From an uncultured Pelagibacteraceae bacterium (GTDB taxonomy: Bacteria > Pseudomonadota > Alphaproteobacteria > Pelagibacterales > Pelagibacteraceae): a DNA stretch of 58,981 nt. Made by a program: the position numbers and the translations under genes. Where the stretch lies: NCBI GenBank assembly GCA_902624585.1, contig CACNXU010000002.1:1-58981 (forward strand). The letters are read 5' to 3'. The notes below the pieces were generated by a model, which was not told where the DNA came from, ran no database searches, and saw only the letters and a program-made list of their open reading frames with translations. This document shows positions 26,690-36,655 of the stretch, piece by piece (position 1 is the stretch's first letter; each line of letters starts with the position of its first letter).

Positions 26690-28651
26690 TTAATATTTTA
26701 ATTCTTTTAAATTTTTAAATTGATACAAAGACTCTGGATTTACTAAAGCCTCTTTATTTTTTATTTTTTTACCTTCAATAATATTTTTAACACTTAATTC
26801 TACAATTTTTCCACTCTTTGTCCTGGGTATATCATTTATACTAATAATTTTTTTTGGAACATGTCTAGGTGATGCATTTTTTCTGATTTTTAATTTTAAT
26901 TTCTTTATTAGATTCTCATTTAATTGATATTTTGGATTTAAAATTACAAATAATATAATTCTGATATCATTATCCCAGGATTGTCCAACAACTAAAGACT
27001 CTTTAATTTCTTTAAATTGTTCTATTTCAGAATAGATTTCAGCTGTACCAAGTCTTACGCCACCAGGATTTAAAGTAGTATCTGACCTACCATAAATTAC
27101 AAAGCCTTTATTATTTGTTATTTTTGCATAATCTCCATGATGCCATATATTTTTATATTTATTAAAATATGTTTTTTTAAATTTTTCATCATTGTGATCG
27201 TTCCAAAATCTCAATGGAATTGAAGGAAAAGGATTCACACAAACAAGTTCACCTTTCTGATTTAAGACTGATTTTCCTTTCTCATTAAATACCCGAACAT
27301 CCATACCTAATCCTTTACACTGAATTTCGCCAGAATAAACAGATTGGTATAAATTACCTAAAACAAAGCAAGAAACAATATCTGTACCGCCTGAGATAGA
27401 TGCTAAATGTAGATTTGTTTTAATATTTTTATACACATAATTAAAGCTATTCTCTGACAAAGGAGATCCTGTCGAACAAATTGTTCTTAGTCTTGAAAGC
27501 TTATAAATATTTTTATAATTTTTTTTTGTTTTTCTTAATGTATCGATATACTTTGCACTAACGCCCAACAATGTTATTTTTTCTTTGTTAGCAATTTTCA
27601 AAAGCAAATCTTTATTTTTAAACAATGGAAAACCATCGAATAAAACAATCGATGCTTTTGAGGCTAAAACTGAAATCAACCAATTCCACATCATCCACCC
27701 ACAAGTAGTAAAATAAAAAACGTTGTCATTTTCTTTTATATCACAATGCAACTGGTGTTCTTTTAGATGTTGCAAAAGTACTCCACCACTTTTGTGACAA
27801 ATACATTTAGGTTTACCAGTGGTTCCACTAGAGTAAAGAATTGACAAATCATGTTCGAAATCAAATTGATAATACTTAATAACTGGAAATTTTTTTTTGA
27901 TTAAATTTTTCCAGTTATATGTTTTGATTTTGTTGAATTTTGGAAGTTTTTTTAAATTTGGTTGTCCTGGATATTTTGAAATTACTACATGTTTTATTGA
28001 AGGAATTTTTTTTACAATTTCAGGAACTCTTTCCAATACGTTAATTTTTTTTCCTGCATAAAAGTATTTATCAGTAACAATTAAAACTTTAGGTTTAATT
28101 TGAGAAAATCTCTCAACTATACCATTAACTCCAAAATCTGGGGAACATGACGACCATATGGCTCCAATAGCAACCGTTCCTAAAAAAGCCTCAACTGTTT
28201 CAGAAGTATTAGGCATATAAGCCGCTACTCTATCTTTAGATTTTATATTTATTTTTTTTAAAAAATAAGAGATATTTTTTACATTTTTATTCAATTGTTT
28301 CCAACTTCTGGTCTCACGAAAACCATTTTCACTTATAAAGGTTATAGCCTTTTCTTCTGTATTCTTTGACAATAAGTTTTCGCAAAAATTCAATTTGGAA
28401 TTTGGTAGAAAAATATTTTTAAAGAATTTTTTTGACTTTTTAATTTTTTTATTACTTTTAATACCTTTAACTTTTGAAAAATCCCAAACACTTTCCCAAA
28501 AATCTTCAGGATTATTGACTGACCATTTATGAATATTTTCGTAATTTCCTTTAAATTTTCTTGAATATCGATCAGATAAAAAATTTTCAAATTTAAATAA
28601 GTTTGAATTTTTTTTTAATTTATTTGATGGATCCCAAATTTTCTTATTCAT
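26690..28651 (-). CDS. Acetoacetyl-CoA synthetase
   Basis: The 653-residue protein belongs to the acyl-AMP-forming ligases, with AMP-binding motif YSSGTTGKPK, 'CGWMMWNW', 'GDYAKI' and a C-terminal Lys region 'IPRTKSGKIVE'. The N-terminal 'WSVNNPEDFWESVWDF' and 'SGGTDIVSCF' match acetoacetate-CoA ligases rather than acetyl-CoA synthetase. It would activate acetoacetate for ketone-body or polyhydroxybutyrate-type metabolism. It stands alone. Confidence 0.88.
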   Translation of the reverse strand: MNKKIWDPSNKLKKNSNLFKFENFLSDRYSRKFKGNYENIHKWSVNNPEDFWESVWDFSKVKGIKSNKKIKKSKKFFKNIFLPNSKLNFCENLLSKNTEEKAITFISENGFRETRSWKQLNKNVKNISYFLKKINIKSKDRVAAYMPNTSETVEAFLGTVAIGAIWSSCSPDFGVNGIVERFSQIKPKVLIVTDKYFYAGKKINVLERVPEIVKKIPSIKHVVISKYPGQPNLKKLPKFNKIKTYNWKNLIKKKFPVIKYYQFDFEHDLSILYSSGTTGKPKCICHKSGGVLLQHLKEHQLHCDIKENDNVFYFTTCGWMMWNWLISVLASKASIVLFDGFPLFKNKDLLLKIANKEKITLLGVSAKYIDTLRKTKKNYKNIYKLSRLRTICSTGSPLSENSFNYVYKNIKTNLHLASISGGTDIVSCFVLGNLYQSVYSGEIQCKGLGMDVRVFNEKGKSVLNQKGELVCVNPFPSIPLRFWNDHNDEKFKKTYFNKYKNIWHHGDYAKITNNKGFVIYGRSDTTLNPGGVRLGTAEIYSEIEQFKEIKESLVVGQSWDNDIRIILFVILNPKYQLNENLIKKLKLKIRKNASPRHVPKKIISINDIPRTKSGKIVELSVKNIIEGKKIKNKEALVNPESLYQFKNLKELKY

Positions 28652-28657
28652 AAAAAA

Positions 28658-28694
28658 TCACATTAAACTCTTTATTATAATGTAATTTTTAAAT
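28658..28694 (-). terminator. Weak hairpin downstream of acetoacetyl-CoA synthetase start / upstream of secF end
   Basis: ACATTA and TAATGT form a 6-bp stem with a run of T on one side in the 60-nt gap between secF's neighbour genes. It is a weak, AT-rich candidate. Confidence 0.15.
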
Positions 28695-28711
28695 ATTAGT
28701 TATTAATTTTA

Positions 28712-29602
28712 TTATTTTTGAATGTCTTCTCTTAAGACTGTTTTTTGAGAAACTCTTAATCTTACTAAAACAGTATTAGCTATATAAATAGAAGAATAAG
28801 TTCCAAAAACAACACCAAGTATCATTGCAAGTGAAAATCCTTTTAATATCTCTCCACCAAATAAATAAATTGCTAGCAATGCAAGTAAAGTAGTAGCTGA
28901 CGTTATAATCGTTCTAGACAATGTTTCATTAATCGAAATATTAGTTAATTCAAAAATCTTAATATCTGAATATTTTCTTAAATTTTCACGAACACGATCA
29001 AATATTACTACAGTGTCATTCATAGAATATCCAACTATTGTTAAAACGGCTGCGATAATTGATAAATTTATTTCTAAACTAAATAACGAAAAGACCCCTA
29101 AAGTTACAATAACGTCATGAAACAACGCTAGAATTGCCCCTAAACTAAACTGCCACTCAAATCTTATCCATATATAAATAAGCATTAAGGTCAAAGCCAA
29201 GGATATTGCAATTACTCCTGATTTTAATAGTTCAGCACTTACTTTTGGACCAACATTCTCAACTCTTCTAAAATCATAGTTATTACCAAAGGATTTATCT
29301 AAATTTCTTTTAATTTCTTGAATAATATTTTTCTTATTGTCTTTATTTTCAAATTTAACAAGAAAATCAGTATCATTACCAAACTTTTTAACAGAAACGT
29401 CTCCTAAATCCATTTGGTTAAACCTATCTCTTAAAGAGCTAACATTGATGTTGGAATCTGATGCTCTCACTTCAATTAATATACCTCCTTTGAAATCAAT
29501 TCCAAAATTAAGTCCTTTAAAAATTAGTAATAATAATGAAACAAAAATTAAAAATGAAGATAAAAAATTAAAGTGGTTATAATATTTATTAAAAGCAATC
29601 AT
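28712..29602 (-). CDS. secF: Protein translocase subunit SecF
   Basis: The 296-residue RND-type membrane protein has six transmembrane segments and the N-terminal 'GLNFGIDFKGGILIEV' with the periplasmic P1 region. 'LTIVGYSMNDTVVIFDRVREN' is the SecF signature. With SecD it uses the proton-motive force to pull secreted proteins through SecYEG. Its start overlaps the secD stop by one base. Confidence 0.97.
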   Translation of the reverse strand: MIAFNKYYNHFNFLSSFLIFVSLLLLIFKGLNFGIDFKGGILIEVRASDSNINVSSLRDRFNQMDLGDVSVKKFGNDTDFLVKFENKDNKKNIIQEIKRNLDKSFGNNYDFRRVENVGPKVSAELLKSGVIAISLALTLMLIYIWIRFEWQFSLGAILALFHDVIVTLGVFSLFSLEINLSIIAAVLTIVGYSMNDTVVIFDRVRENLRKYSDIKIFELTNISINETLSRTIITSATTLLALLAIYLFGGEILKGFSLAMILGVVFGTYSSIYIANTVLVRLRVSQKTVLREDIQK

Positions 29603-31155
29603 TAAATTAATTTTTCCCTATGTTTATTTCTAGCAACATAGATACTCGTAAATAATCTTGCTATAAAATAAACTGAAAATAATGTTGTAAATATTCCAAC
29701 TCCTAAAGTAACAGCAAAACCTTTTACAGGTCCTGATCCCATAAAAAATAAAATAATTGCAGCTAATAATGTGGTAATATTAGCATCTAAAATAGCAGTT
29801 CTTGATTTAGTATAACCGCCATCAAAAGCTAAAATATTGTTAGTTTCGTCTTTTAATTCTTCTTTGATTCTCTCAAATATTAAAACATTAGCATCAACCG
29901 CCATACCGACAGTCAAAATAATTCCTGCAATACCCGGTAAAGTTAAAGTAGCTTCAAACAATGTCAAAACACCTAAAAGTATAAATAAATTAATTATAAG
30001 AGTTACATTAGTAATTAATCCAAAAAATTTATATTTAACAAACATAAAAATTATTACCAAAATAAATCCTATTGCTAAAGCTATCATTCCTGCATTAATT
30101 GAGTCTTGACCAAGGTCCGGACCTACTGTTCTTTCTTCGATTATTTCCAATGGTGCTGGTAATGCTCCCGATCTCAATAATAAAGCTAAATCTGTAGCAG
30201 ACTGAAAAGTAAATCCTCCACTTATTTGACCAGAACCACTTGCAATAGTATCTCTAACAACTGGAGCACTAATAATTTTACCGTCTAACACAATAGCTAA
30301 TTTTTTTCCAATACCTGTTGAAGTAGCTTTACCAAATCTTTTTGCACCTACTCTATCTAATGTAAAAGAAACAATAGTTTGATTTGTTTGTGGATCCATT
30401 TTTGGTTGAGCATCTAGTAAATTTTCACCACTAATTATTATTCTTTTACTAACCATAGCTTCGTCAAGTCCATTTTCAAATTTTATTTTTTCTATTCCAA
30501 AACGATCTGTTTCATCATTTGTTACAAATCTAAAAGTTAGATTAGCAGTTTTTCCAAGTAATGATTTAATCCTCATAGGATCATCTAAACCAGGAAGCTC
30601 TACTAAAATTCGATTGTTTCCTCTCTTAAGTATATTGGGCTCATTGGTACCAACTTCATCTACTCTTCTTCTAACTATTTCTATAGCTTGATCTTGAGAG
30701 GAGGTTTTAAGTTTAATTAAACCTTGTTTCGAAAAATTAACTTTAAAATTAAATCCTGTATCTTCAATTTCTAACTGATGAGATTTAAATCTTGGGTAAT
30801 ATGGATTAAGTTCACTATTTTCATCCTGAAAAACATCTAAGACAGATTGTTTTTCATTATCACTTACATTAAAAGATATATTTTGATTTTCTATTTTTAT
30901 ATTACTGATTTTGATATTCTTTTCTTTAAAATAGTTCCTGATTGTAGTAGTTAAGTTCTGCAATTTTTGCTCAATTACAGGTTCATTATCAATTTCAAGT
31001 AATAGATAAGATCCTCCCTGAAGATCTAATCCTAGATTAATTTTTTTATCAAAGAAACTATCATCAAATTTAAAAAGATTTGATAAAGAGATTAAAATAA
31101 ATAAAACTGAAAAAAAAATTATAAATATAATTCTTAACTTAGAGAAATAAAGCAC
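29602..31155 (-). CDS. secD: Protein translocase subunit SecD
   Basis: At 517 residues it has the N-terminal transmembrane helix, 'LGLDLQGGSYLLLEI', a large periplasmic P1 domain, and five further helices including 'LTVGMAVDANVLIFERIKEEL'. It lies 13 nt after yajC and is coupled to secF. Confidence 0.97.
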   Translation of the reverse strand: MLYFSKLRIIFIIFFSVLFILISLSNLFKFDDSFFDKKINLGLDLQGGSYLLLEIDNEPVIEQKLQNLTTTIRNYFKEKNIKISNIKIENQNISFNVSDNEKQSVLDVFQDENSELNPYYPRFKSHQLEIEDTGFNFKVNFSKQGLIKLKTSSQDQAIEIVRRRVDEVGTNEPNILKRGNNRILVELPGLDDPMRIKSLLGKTANLTFRFVTNDETDRFGIEKIKFENGLDEAMVSKRIIISGENLLDAQPKMDPQTNQTIVSFTLDRVGAKRFGKATSTGIGKKLAIVLDGKIISAPVVRDTIASGSGQISGGFTFQSATDLALLLRSGALPAPLEIIEERTVGPDLGQDSINAGMIALAIGFILVIIFMFVKYKFFGLITNVTLIINLFILLGVLTLFEATLTLPGIAGIILTVGMAVDANVLIFERIKEELKDETNNILAFDGGYTKSRTAILDANITTLLAAIILFFMGSGPVKGFAVTLGVGIFTTLFSVYFIARLFTSIYVARNKHREKLI

Positions 31156-31168
31156 TTAACTAAAACAA

Positions 31169-31462
31169 TTATTTTTTAACTTCTTGAGTATTTGTATTTA
31201 CAAGACTTTGAATACCAGTTGATTTAACAATCTCTACTTTTACGTTTTCGGCAATTTCTACTTCAACTTTATCATTATCTATCAGTCTCTCAACTGTGCC
31301 TGTAATTCCACCAGAAGTGACGACCTTGTCCCCTCTCTTAAGGCTTTCAACCATTGCTTTATGTTCTTTAACTTTTTTTTGCTGTGGTCTGATTAAGAAA
31401 AAATAAAAAATAACAAAAATTAAAATTAACGGTATAAATTGCCCTATTCCTGAACCTTCCAT
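31169..31462 (-). CDS. yajC: Preprotein translocase accessory subunit YajC
   Basis: The 97-residue protein has one N-terminal transmembrane helix followed by 'FLIRPQQKKVKEHKAMVESLKRGDKVVTSGGI', the YajC signature. It joins SecDF in the holotranslocon. A good AAGGAG-type ribosome-binding site precedes the ATG. Confidence 0.96.
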   Translation of the reverse strand: MEGSGIGQFIPLILIFVIFYFFLIRPQQKKVKEHKAMVESLKRGDKVVTSGGITGTVERLIDNDKVEVEIAENVKVEIVKSTGIQSLVNTNTQEVKK

Positions 31463-31517
31463 AAATCTCCTTATAAATTATGAGAATATTTATACTATCT
31501 ATTTAATTAAAACAACT

Positions 31518-32777
31518 TTATTTAGCTGAAATCAATTCCAAATTATTCATATACGGTCGCAGTACCTTAGGAACAATAATCGAACCATCTTTTTGTTGAT
31601 AGTTTTCTAGTATAGCAATTAAAGTTCTGCCGACTGCCAAACCGCTTCCATTTAAAGTTCCAACAAAAACGGTTTCTTTGTTTTTATTTTTATATCTTGA
31701 TTTCATTCTTTGCGCCTGAAATGTTGAACAAGAAGAACAAGATGATATTTCACGATACTTGTTTTCTGATGGTAACCAAACTTCAATATCATATGTTTTT
31801 TCAGCACTAAAACCCATATCACCTGAACATAAAATTACTTTTCTATAAGGTAGCTCTAACTTATCAAGAATATCTGTCGCACAATTAGTCATTCGTTCTA
31901 ATTCCTCTAGGCAATTTTCTTTTTCCACAATACTAACCATTTCAACTTTATAAAATTGATGTTGTCTAATCATTCCTTTGGTGTCTTTCCCATAACTGCC
32001 CGCTTCTTTTCTAAAACATGGTGTCGAGGCAACAAACCTCATAGGTAAATCTTTTTGATCAACAATTTTATTTTTAACGATATTGGTTAATATTACTTCG
32101 GCTGTTGGAATTAAAAATTTTCTATCAGATCCTTCATCAAATTTTATCTCAAATTGATCGTTTTCAAATTTTGGTAATTGTCCAGTTCCATACATTGTGT
32201 TTTCAGAAGCTATCAATGGAGGAGAGATTTCTTGATAACCATTTTGAATAATATGAGTATCTAACATAAAATTAGATAAAGCTCGTTCTAATAACGCCAG
32301 CTCTTTTTTAACAAATACAAACCTTGATCCTGTTGTCTTTGTTGCAAGATCAAAATCAAGCATGCCTAAATTTTCTCCAAGTTCATAATGTGATTTAGGT
32401 TTAAAATTAAATTTAGGGACTTTCCCAGCTTTCAAAACTTCAAAATTATCTTTTTCATCTTTTCCATTTGGAACATCTTGATGAGGTATGTTTGGTATAC
32501 TAGATAAAATATTATCTAATTCATTTTTAGAATTTTTTTGTTTCTCAGAAATCTTTTCTAATTCTAAGGATATTTCCTTTGACTTTTTGAATAAACTTTC
32601 ATCTTTAGATTTAGAAATATTCTTTTTTTCTTTTTCTAAATTTTCCTTCTTTTGAATTAAATCTCTATTTAACTCATCAAGTTTTTTTAAATTATTAAAA
32701 TCAATTTTAACTGAACGTTTTTTAAGATCTTTTTCAAATTTTGAAAAATCTTTTCTAATTTCTTTTAAATTATGCAT
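31518..32777 (-). CDS. serS: Serine--tRNA ligase
   Basis: The 419-residue class II synthetase has the N-terminal coiled-coil tRNA arm (about 28-100). Motif 2 is 'FRKEAGSYGKDTKGMIRQHQF' and motif 3 is 'GLAVGRTLIAILENYQ'. Its start overlaps the tatC end by 8 nt, continuing the tat operon. Confidence 0.97.
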   Translation of the reverse strand: MHNLKEIRKDFSKFEKDLKKRSVKIDFNNLKKLDELNRDLIQKKENLEKEKKNISKSKDESLFKKSKEISLELEKISEKQKNSKNELDNILSSIPNIPHQDVPNGKDEKDNFEVLKAGKVPKFNFKPKSHYELGENLGMLDFDLATKTTGSRFVFVKKELALLERALSNFMLDTHIIQNGYQEISPPLIASENTMYGTGQLPKFENDQFEIKFDEGSDRKFLIPTAEVILTNIVKNKIVDQKDLPMRFVASTPCFRKEAGSYGKDTKGMIRQHQFYKVEMVSIVEKENCLEELERMTNCATDILDKLELPYRKVILCSGDMGFSAEKTYDIEVWLPSENKYREISSCSSCSTFQAQRMKSRYKNKNKETVFVGTLNGSGLAVGRTLIAILENYQQKDGSIIVPKVLRPYMNNLELISAK

Positions 32778-33540
32778 CAGTCTTTTCTAAATTTTTGTTT
32801 TCAATAAATTTTACTGAAAATATTGATAATTCATATAAAATTAATAATGGAATTGCTAAACCTATTTGAGTAATTGGATCTGGTGGTGTTAATAATGCAG
32901 CAGCAGCAAATATAATTACTACAACATACTTTCTTCTTTCTTTTAGAAATTGACTATCAACAACACCTATTCTTGCTAACAAACTTAAAACTATTGGGAG
33001 TTGGAAACTTATTCCAAATGCAAAAATTAACTTCATAACTAGTGATAGGTATTCATTTACCTTAGCTTCTAATTGAATTGGAAGACTTGTTGACATTCCT
33101 GTACTTTCAAATGATAAAAAGAATTTGATAGCTAGAGGCATTATCAAATAATAAACAAGCATTCCCCCCAAAAAGAAAAGGATGGGAGTTAATATTAGGT
33201 ATGGAAGTATGGCAACTTTTTCATGCTTATATAAACCTGGTGCAATAAATTTCCATATTTGCATTAGAATAAATGGACAGGTTACAAAAAAAGCAGTGAA
33301 AAAAGATACTTTAATATATGTTAAAAAAGTTTCTTGTAAGGCTGTAAAAATAAGCCTTCTGTCAGATCCATCTTCTTTTACAGCTTGTGCAAATGGATCA
33401 ACTAAGAAACCGTAGATGTGTTCTGCAAATATATAACAAATTACAAAAAAGATTATTAGAAATACAAAACTATGTATTAATCTTTTTCTTAGTTCTGTTA
33501 GATGGCTGACAAATCCACCTTCATTTTCTTCATTACTCAT
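32770..33540 (-). CDS. tatC: Twin-arginine translocase subunit TatC
   Basis: The 256-residue protein has six transmembrane helices, the N-terminal 'HLTELRKRLIHS' and the conserved loop 'FIAPGLYKHEK', which together bind RR signal peptides. It overlaps tatB and serS by 8 nt each. Confidence 0.97.
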   Translation of the reverse strand: MSNEENEGGFVSHLTELRKRLIHSFVFLIIFFVICYIFAEHIYGFLVDPFAQAVKEDGSDRRLIFTALQETFLTYIKVSFFTAFFVTCPFILMQIWKFIAPGLYKHEKVAILPYLILTPILFFLGGMLVYYLIMPLAIKFFLSFESTGMSTSLPIQLEAKVNEYLSLVMKLIFAFGISFQLPIVLSLLARIGVVDSQFLKERRKYVVVIIFAAAALLTPPDPITQIGLAIPLLILYELSIFSVKFIENKNLEKTDA

Positions 33541-33751
33541 CTTTTTTAGTTTCTTTTTTTATTTCTTTATCAATTTTTTCTTCATCAATTTCTAAATTAG
33601 AAACTTCATTTTGAATGTTGCTTACATATCTTTTAGCAGTTCCTATCCATGAACCAGCTTTCTTCAGCATGATTGGAAAATCTTTTGGGCCAAGAACAAC
33701 AATTGCAATACCAACAATAATTAATATCTCAAACCAACCAATAGTAGGCAT
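33533..33751 (-). CDS. tatB: Twin-arginine translocase subunit TatB
   Basis: The 72-residue protein begins 'MPTIGWFEILIIVGIAIVVLGP', a single helix with the TatB-type 'GPKDFP', followed by an amphipathic helix and a charged tail. It is shorter than typical TatB, but its order (tatA-tatB-tatC) supports the call. Confidence 0.9.
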   Translation of the reverse strand: MPTIGWFEILIIVGIAIVVLGPKDFPIMLKKAGSWIGTAKRYVSNIQNEVSNLEIDEEKIDKEIKKETKKDE

Positions 33752-33756
33752 GTGAT

Positions 33757-33957
33757 TTAATCTTTGTTTTCTGAGTCTTTATTTTCGTCGGATATATTTT
33801 TTGGCTCTGTATCGTCAGTAACATCTGACGCCATCCCTTTTTTGAAACTTTTAATTCCCTTAGCTACATCACCCATCAGACTAGAGATTTTACCTCGTCC
33901 AAATAATAAGACTACTAATATAACTACGATTGCTATTTGCCAAATTCCTATGCTCAT
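33757..33957 (-). CDS. tatA: Twin-arginine translocase subunit TatA
   Basis: The 66-residue protein has '[22 protein letters not shown]' and '[14 protein letters not shown]', the TatA helix-hinge-amphipathic pattern that forms the translocation pore. It is the first tat gene of the run, 5 nt before tatB. Confidence 0.95.
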   Translation of the reverse strand: MSIGIWQIAIVVILVVLLFGRGKISSLMGDVAKGIKSFKKGMASDVTDDTEPKNISDENKDSENKD

Positions 33958-34004
33958 GAAAAACTTATAACCTTTTTATGATTAATTTAAAAGTTACTTT
34001 TTTA

Positions 34005-34706
34005 TTAATCTTTATCTTCTCTATCAAGAGTGCTGTTTATCATCTCATCAATATTAGAATAAATATCCTCTTTTTTTTCATTTTGTTTTTCTTTGTAGAA
34101 TTTACCAGTTCCAAAAATTGCATTATCAATACTTGAACTATCAATTAAACCAGCTGCACCTAATTCATCAATTGTGGGCAAATCTGACAATTTTTGTAGA
34201 TTAAAATGACTTAAAAATTCATCGGTTGTGACATATTGAATTGGTCTACCTGGCACATCTTTTCGGCCACCTGGATTCACCCAGTTGAGCTCCATCAATA
34301 TTTCAAGAGTGTTTGTTCCAAATGCAACTCCTCTTATTTCTTCAATCTCAGCTCTAGTAACTGGCTGGTGATAAACAATAATTGCTAAAGTCTCTACAGC
34401 AGCTCTTGAAAGTTTTTTTTCTACCGTCTTTTCTTGTGACATAATGCTTGATAAGTTAGGAGAAGTCCTAAAAGACCATTTATTTTTTATGCATACGAGA
34501 TTGATTCCACGTTGAGTATATTCTTTCTGTAATTTTTCTAATGACTTAATAACACTACCCTTTTTTGTAATTTTACTTTCAATTGTATCAACATCTAAAG
34601 GTTCTGCGGCAGCAAAAATAACTGCTTCGATTTCTTTTTCTAAATCAGTTAATTTAGAAGGAAATTTTACAATATTATCTTTTGTGATTTTTTCTTTTTT
34701 AATCAT
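34005..34706 (-). CDS. scpB: Segregation and condensation protein ScpB
   Basis: The 233-residue protein has two winged-helix domains, with 'ALAIIVYHQPVTRAEIEEIRGV' matching the ScpB signature (AAVETLAIIVYHQP). It forms the SMC-ScpAB condensin. It overlaps scpA by 8 nt. Confidence 0.96.
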   Translation of the reverse strand: MIKKEKITKDNIVKFPSKLTDLEKEIEAVIFAAAEPLDVDTIESKITKKGSVIKSLEKLQKEYTQRGINLVCIKNKWSFRTSPNLSSIMSQEKTVEKKLSRAAVETLAIIVYHQPVTRAEIEEIRGVAFGTNTLEILMELNWVNPGGRKDVPGRPIQYVTTDEFLSHFNLQKLSDLPTIDELGAAGLIDSSSIDNAIFGTGKFYKEKQNEKKEDIYSNIDEMINSTLDREDKD

Positions 34707-35442
34707 TGTTTTCCTTTACATAAATATCATCAAACAATTTATCCTGTTTCATAGTTAAATTTCCTTCTTTAACTAACTCTAAGGAACCCGCAAATATTCC
34801 TGCTTTACCAGTACGTTTATATTTTGAGCCGTTTTTAAAATTTTTGGGAATTAAATCATCTAATTTTTTCCACTCGATTAGTTTACCAAAAAACTCTCTT
34901 ATTGTTTTAATTCCATCCTCAGCAGTAAATACTGGTAATTTGGGAATATTCATTTTTTGAAAGTCTTTGGTCATAATAATTGTTGAATATGACTTTAGAA
35001 GCTCAAATAAACTTAAATTATATTCTGTGCTATAAATAGATCTTATATTTCCCTTCATTCCTCTTGATCGAATTTCTCTTCCTAATCTTTTTCTTTTAAG
35101 CATTTGTTCGGAAAGCAATCTGATCAATTCTAATTTTTTAAGCTGTAATTTTAATTTTTCAGCAACTTCTTGAACTTTAAATTCCTCTTCTGGTGTACCT
35201 GGGAGTAATAATTTAGATTTCAAATATGCTAACCAGGTTGCCATCAATAAATATTCTGAGGCAATTTCTAAATTTAAATCTTTTTCCTTTGTTATATAAT
35301 CATGAAACTGATCTGCTAATTTTGTAATAGATATCTCTTCAAGATCCACCTTTTGAGCTTTGGCCAAATCTAATAGCACATCTAAAGGACCGTTATAATT
35401 ATTTATATCAACATTAAATAACTTGGAATCAGAAATAGTCAT
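34699..35442 (-). CDS. scpA: Segregation and condensation protein ScpA
   Basis: The 247-residue kleisin starts 'YNGPLDVLLDLAKAQKVDLEEI' and has 'EYLLMATWLAYLKSKLLLP', both classical ScpA segments. It bridges SMC heads. It lies 9 nt downstream of nagZ. Confidence 0.96.
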   Translation of the reverse strand: MTISDSKLFNVDINNYNGPLDVLLDLAKAQKVDLEEISITKLADQFHDYITKEKDLNLEIASEYLLMATWLAYLKSKLLLPGTPEEEFKVQEVAEKLKLQLKKLELIRLLSEQMLKRKRLGREIRSRGMKGNIRSIYSTEYNLSLFELLKSYSTIIMTKDFQKMNIPKLPVFTAEDGIKTIREFFGKLIEWKKLDDLIPKNFKNGSKYKRTGKAGIFAGSLELVKEGNLTMKQDKLFDDIYVKENND

Positions 35443-35451
35443 GCTGAGATA

Positions 35452-36402
35452 TTAACTTAAAATTTTGTAAAATTGCGATGTTTTTTTAATAATAAAGTTA
35501 CTAACGAATGGTGAATTATCACCAACCACCATCATTTCAGACAATTTACCATTGCAGTGAAGAGCAATATTACAACCTGCACTAAATGTTTTGATTGTAT
35601 TAGTTTTTAAATCATCTTTTAAACTTTTCATTGATAAATCATCTGAAATCAAAATGTTTTTAAAGCCAATTTTTTTTCTAATTAAATTTATAATTTTTTT
35701 AGAGTGTGTAGCTGTATTTAACTTATCGATACTTCGGTATATTACATGAGCTGTCATTGCAAAATAACTCTGTTTTTTCTTGAATGGAAAAAAATCATTT
35801 TTATTCAAATAATTTAAGTTTTTTGTAACTACAGGAGTAAATTTATGACTATCTACCTTAGCTAATCCATGACCTGGTATGTGTTTCATCACAGTTCCAA
35901 TGGAATTTTCATGAAAAAAATCAATACAAAAATCTCCAATTTTAGAGATATTTTTTTTATTTTTTGAAAAAGACCTATCACCAATAATGTTGCTAGCTCC
36001 TTTAACTCGAATATCTAAAACAGGAACAGTATTTATATTAACACCAATTGATTTAAGCAAATATGAAGTTTTATCGATGAATAATTTATAAATAATATTA
36101 AATTTTTTCTTATCTTTTGTGAATAAATTACCAAAATATTCAGAGGTTAAATTGTCAAATGAAATAATTTTACTTAATCGATTTACTCGGCCACCTTCTT
36201 GATCAATTAGTATTGGGTATTTTTTATCTTTAAATATCTTTTTTATTTTATCAGTTAATTTTTTAGTTTGTTCAATTGAACTTATGTTTCTTGAAAATAA
36301 AATAACTCCCCATGGTTTATATTTATTTAAAAAAGTAATCTCTTTGTTTGATAATTTTGATGATTTTAAACCAACAATAAAAGCTCTTCTATTCTTAATC
36401 AT
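35452..36402 (-). CDS. nagZ: Beta-N-acetylhexosaminidase NagZ
   Basis: The 316-residue glycoside hydrolase family 3 enzyme has 'LIDQEGGRVNRL', 'KHIPGHG' (variant of KHFPGHG with the catalytic His loop) and 'ISDDLSM' with the nucleophile Asp. It removes GlcNAc from recycled peptidoglycan fragments in the cytoplasm. The argS-x-nagZ-scpA order is conserved in alphaproteobacteria. Confidence 0.93.
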   Translation of the reverse strand: MIKNRRAFIVGLKSSKLSNKEITFLNKYKPWGVILFSRNISSIEQTKKLTDKIKKIFKDKKYPILIDQEGGRVNRLSKIISFDNLTSEYFGNLFTKDKKKFNIIYKLFIDKTSYLLKSIGVNINTVPVLDIRVKGASNIIGDRSFSKNKKNISKIGDFCIDFFHENSIGTVMKHIPGHGLAKVDSHKFTPVVTKNLNYLNKNDFFPFKKKQSYFAMTAHVIYRSIDKLNTATHSKKIINLIRKKIGFKNILISDDLSMKSLKDDLKTNTIKTFSAGCNIALHCNGKLSEMMVVGDNSPFVSNFIIKKTSQFYKILS

Positions 36403-36655
36403 TCTCTAAAAGTTTCCAAAAATTAAACTTTTTTTTCTTTTTTTTGTTTGTTTGCTTAACGTATTCTATTACATTTTGTGTATCGTTTTCCAAAACAGGT
36501 AAATTTTTTGAATATAATTTAATTTTTTCATTATTATTTTTATAAGATCTGTATGATTTCTTCTTATTTTCATCTGAAAAATAATATCTACCAGTCAAAA
36601 ATATAAATAAAGCAATTACAATAATAAAGATTAAATACTTAATTTCTTTTAGCAT
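36395..36655 (-). CDS. Short single-helix membrane protein, possible SPOR-protein remnant
   Basis: The 86-residue protein has one N-terminal transmembrane helix (about 5-23) and a Lys/Asn-rich tail with 'YSKNLPVLENDTQNVIEYVKQT'. In many alphaproteobacteria this position between argS and nagZ holds a larger SPOR-domain cell-division protein, so this may be a reduced form. No SPOR domain can be seen. It overlaps nagZ by 8 nt and argS by one base. Confidence 0.6.
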   Translation of the reverse strand: MLKEIKYLIFIIVIALFIFLTGRYYFSDENKKKSYRSYKNNNEKIKLYSKNLPVLENDTQNVIEYVKQTNKKKKKKFNFWKLLEND

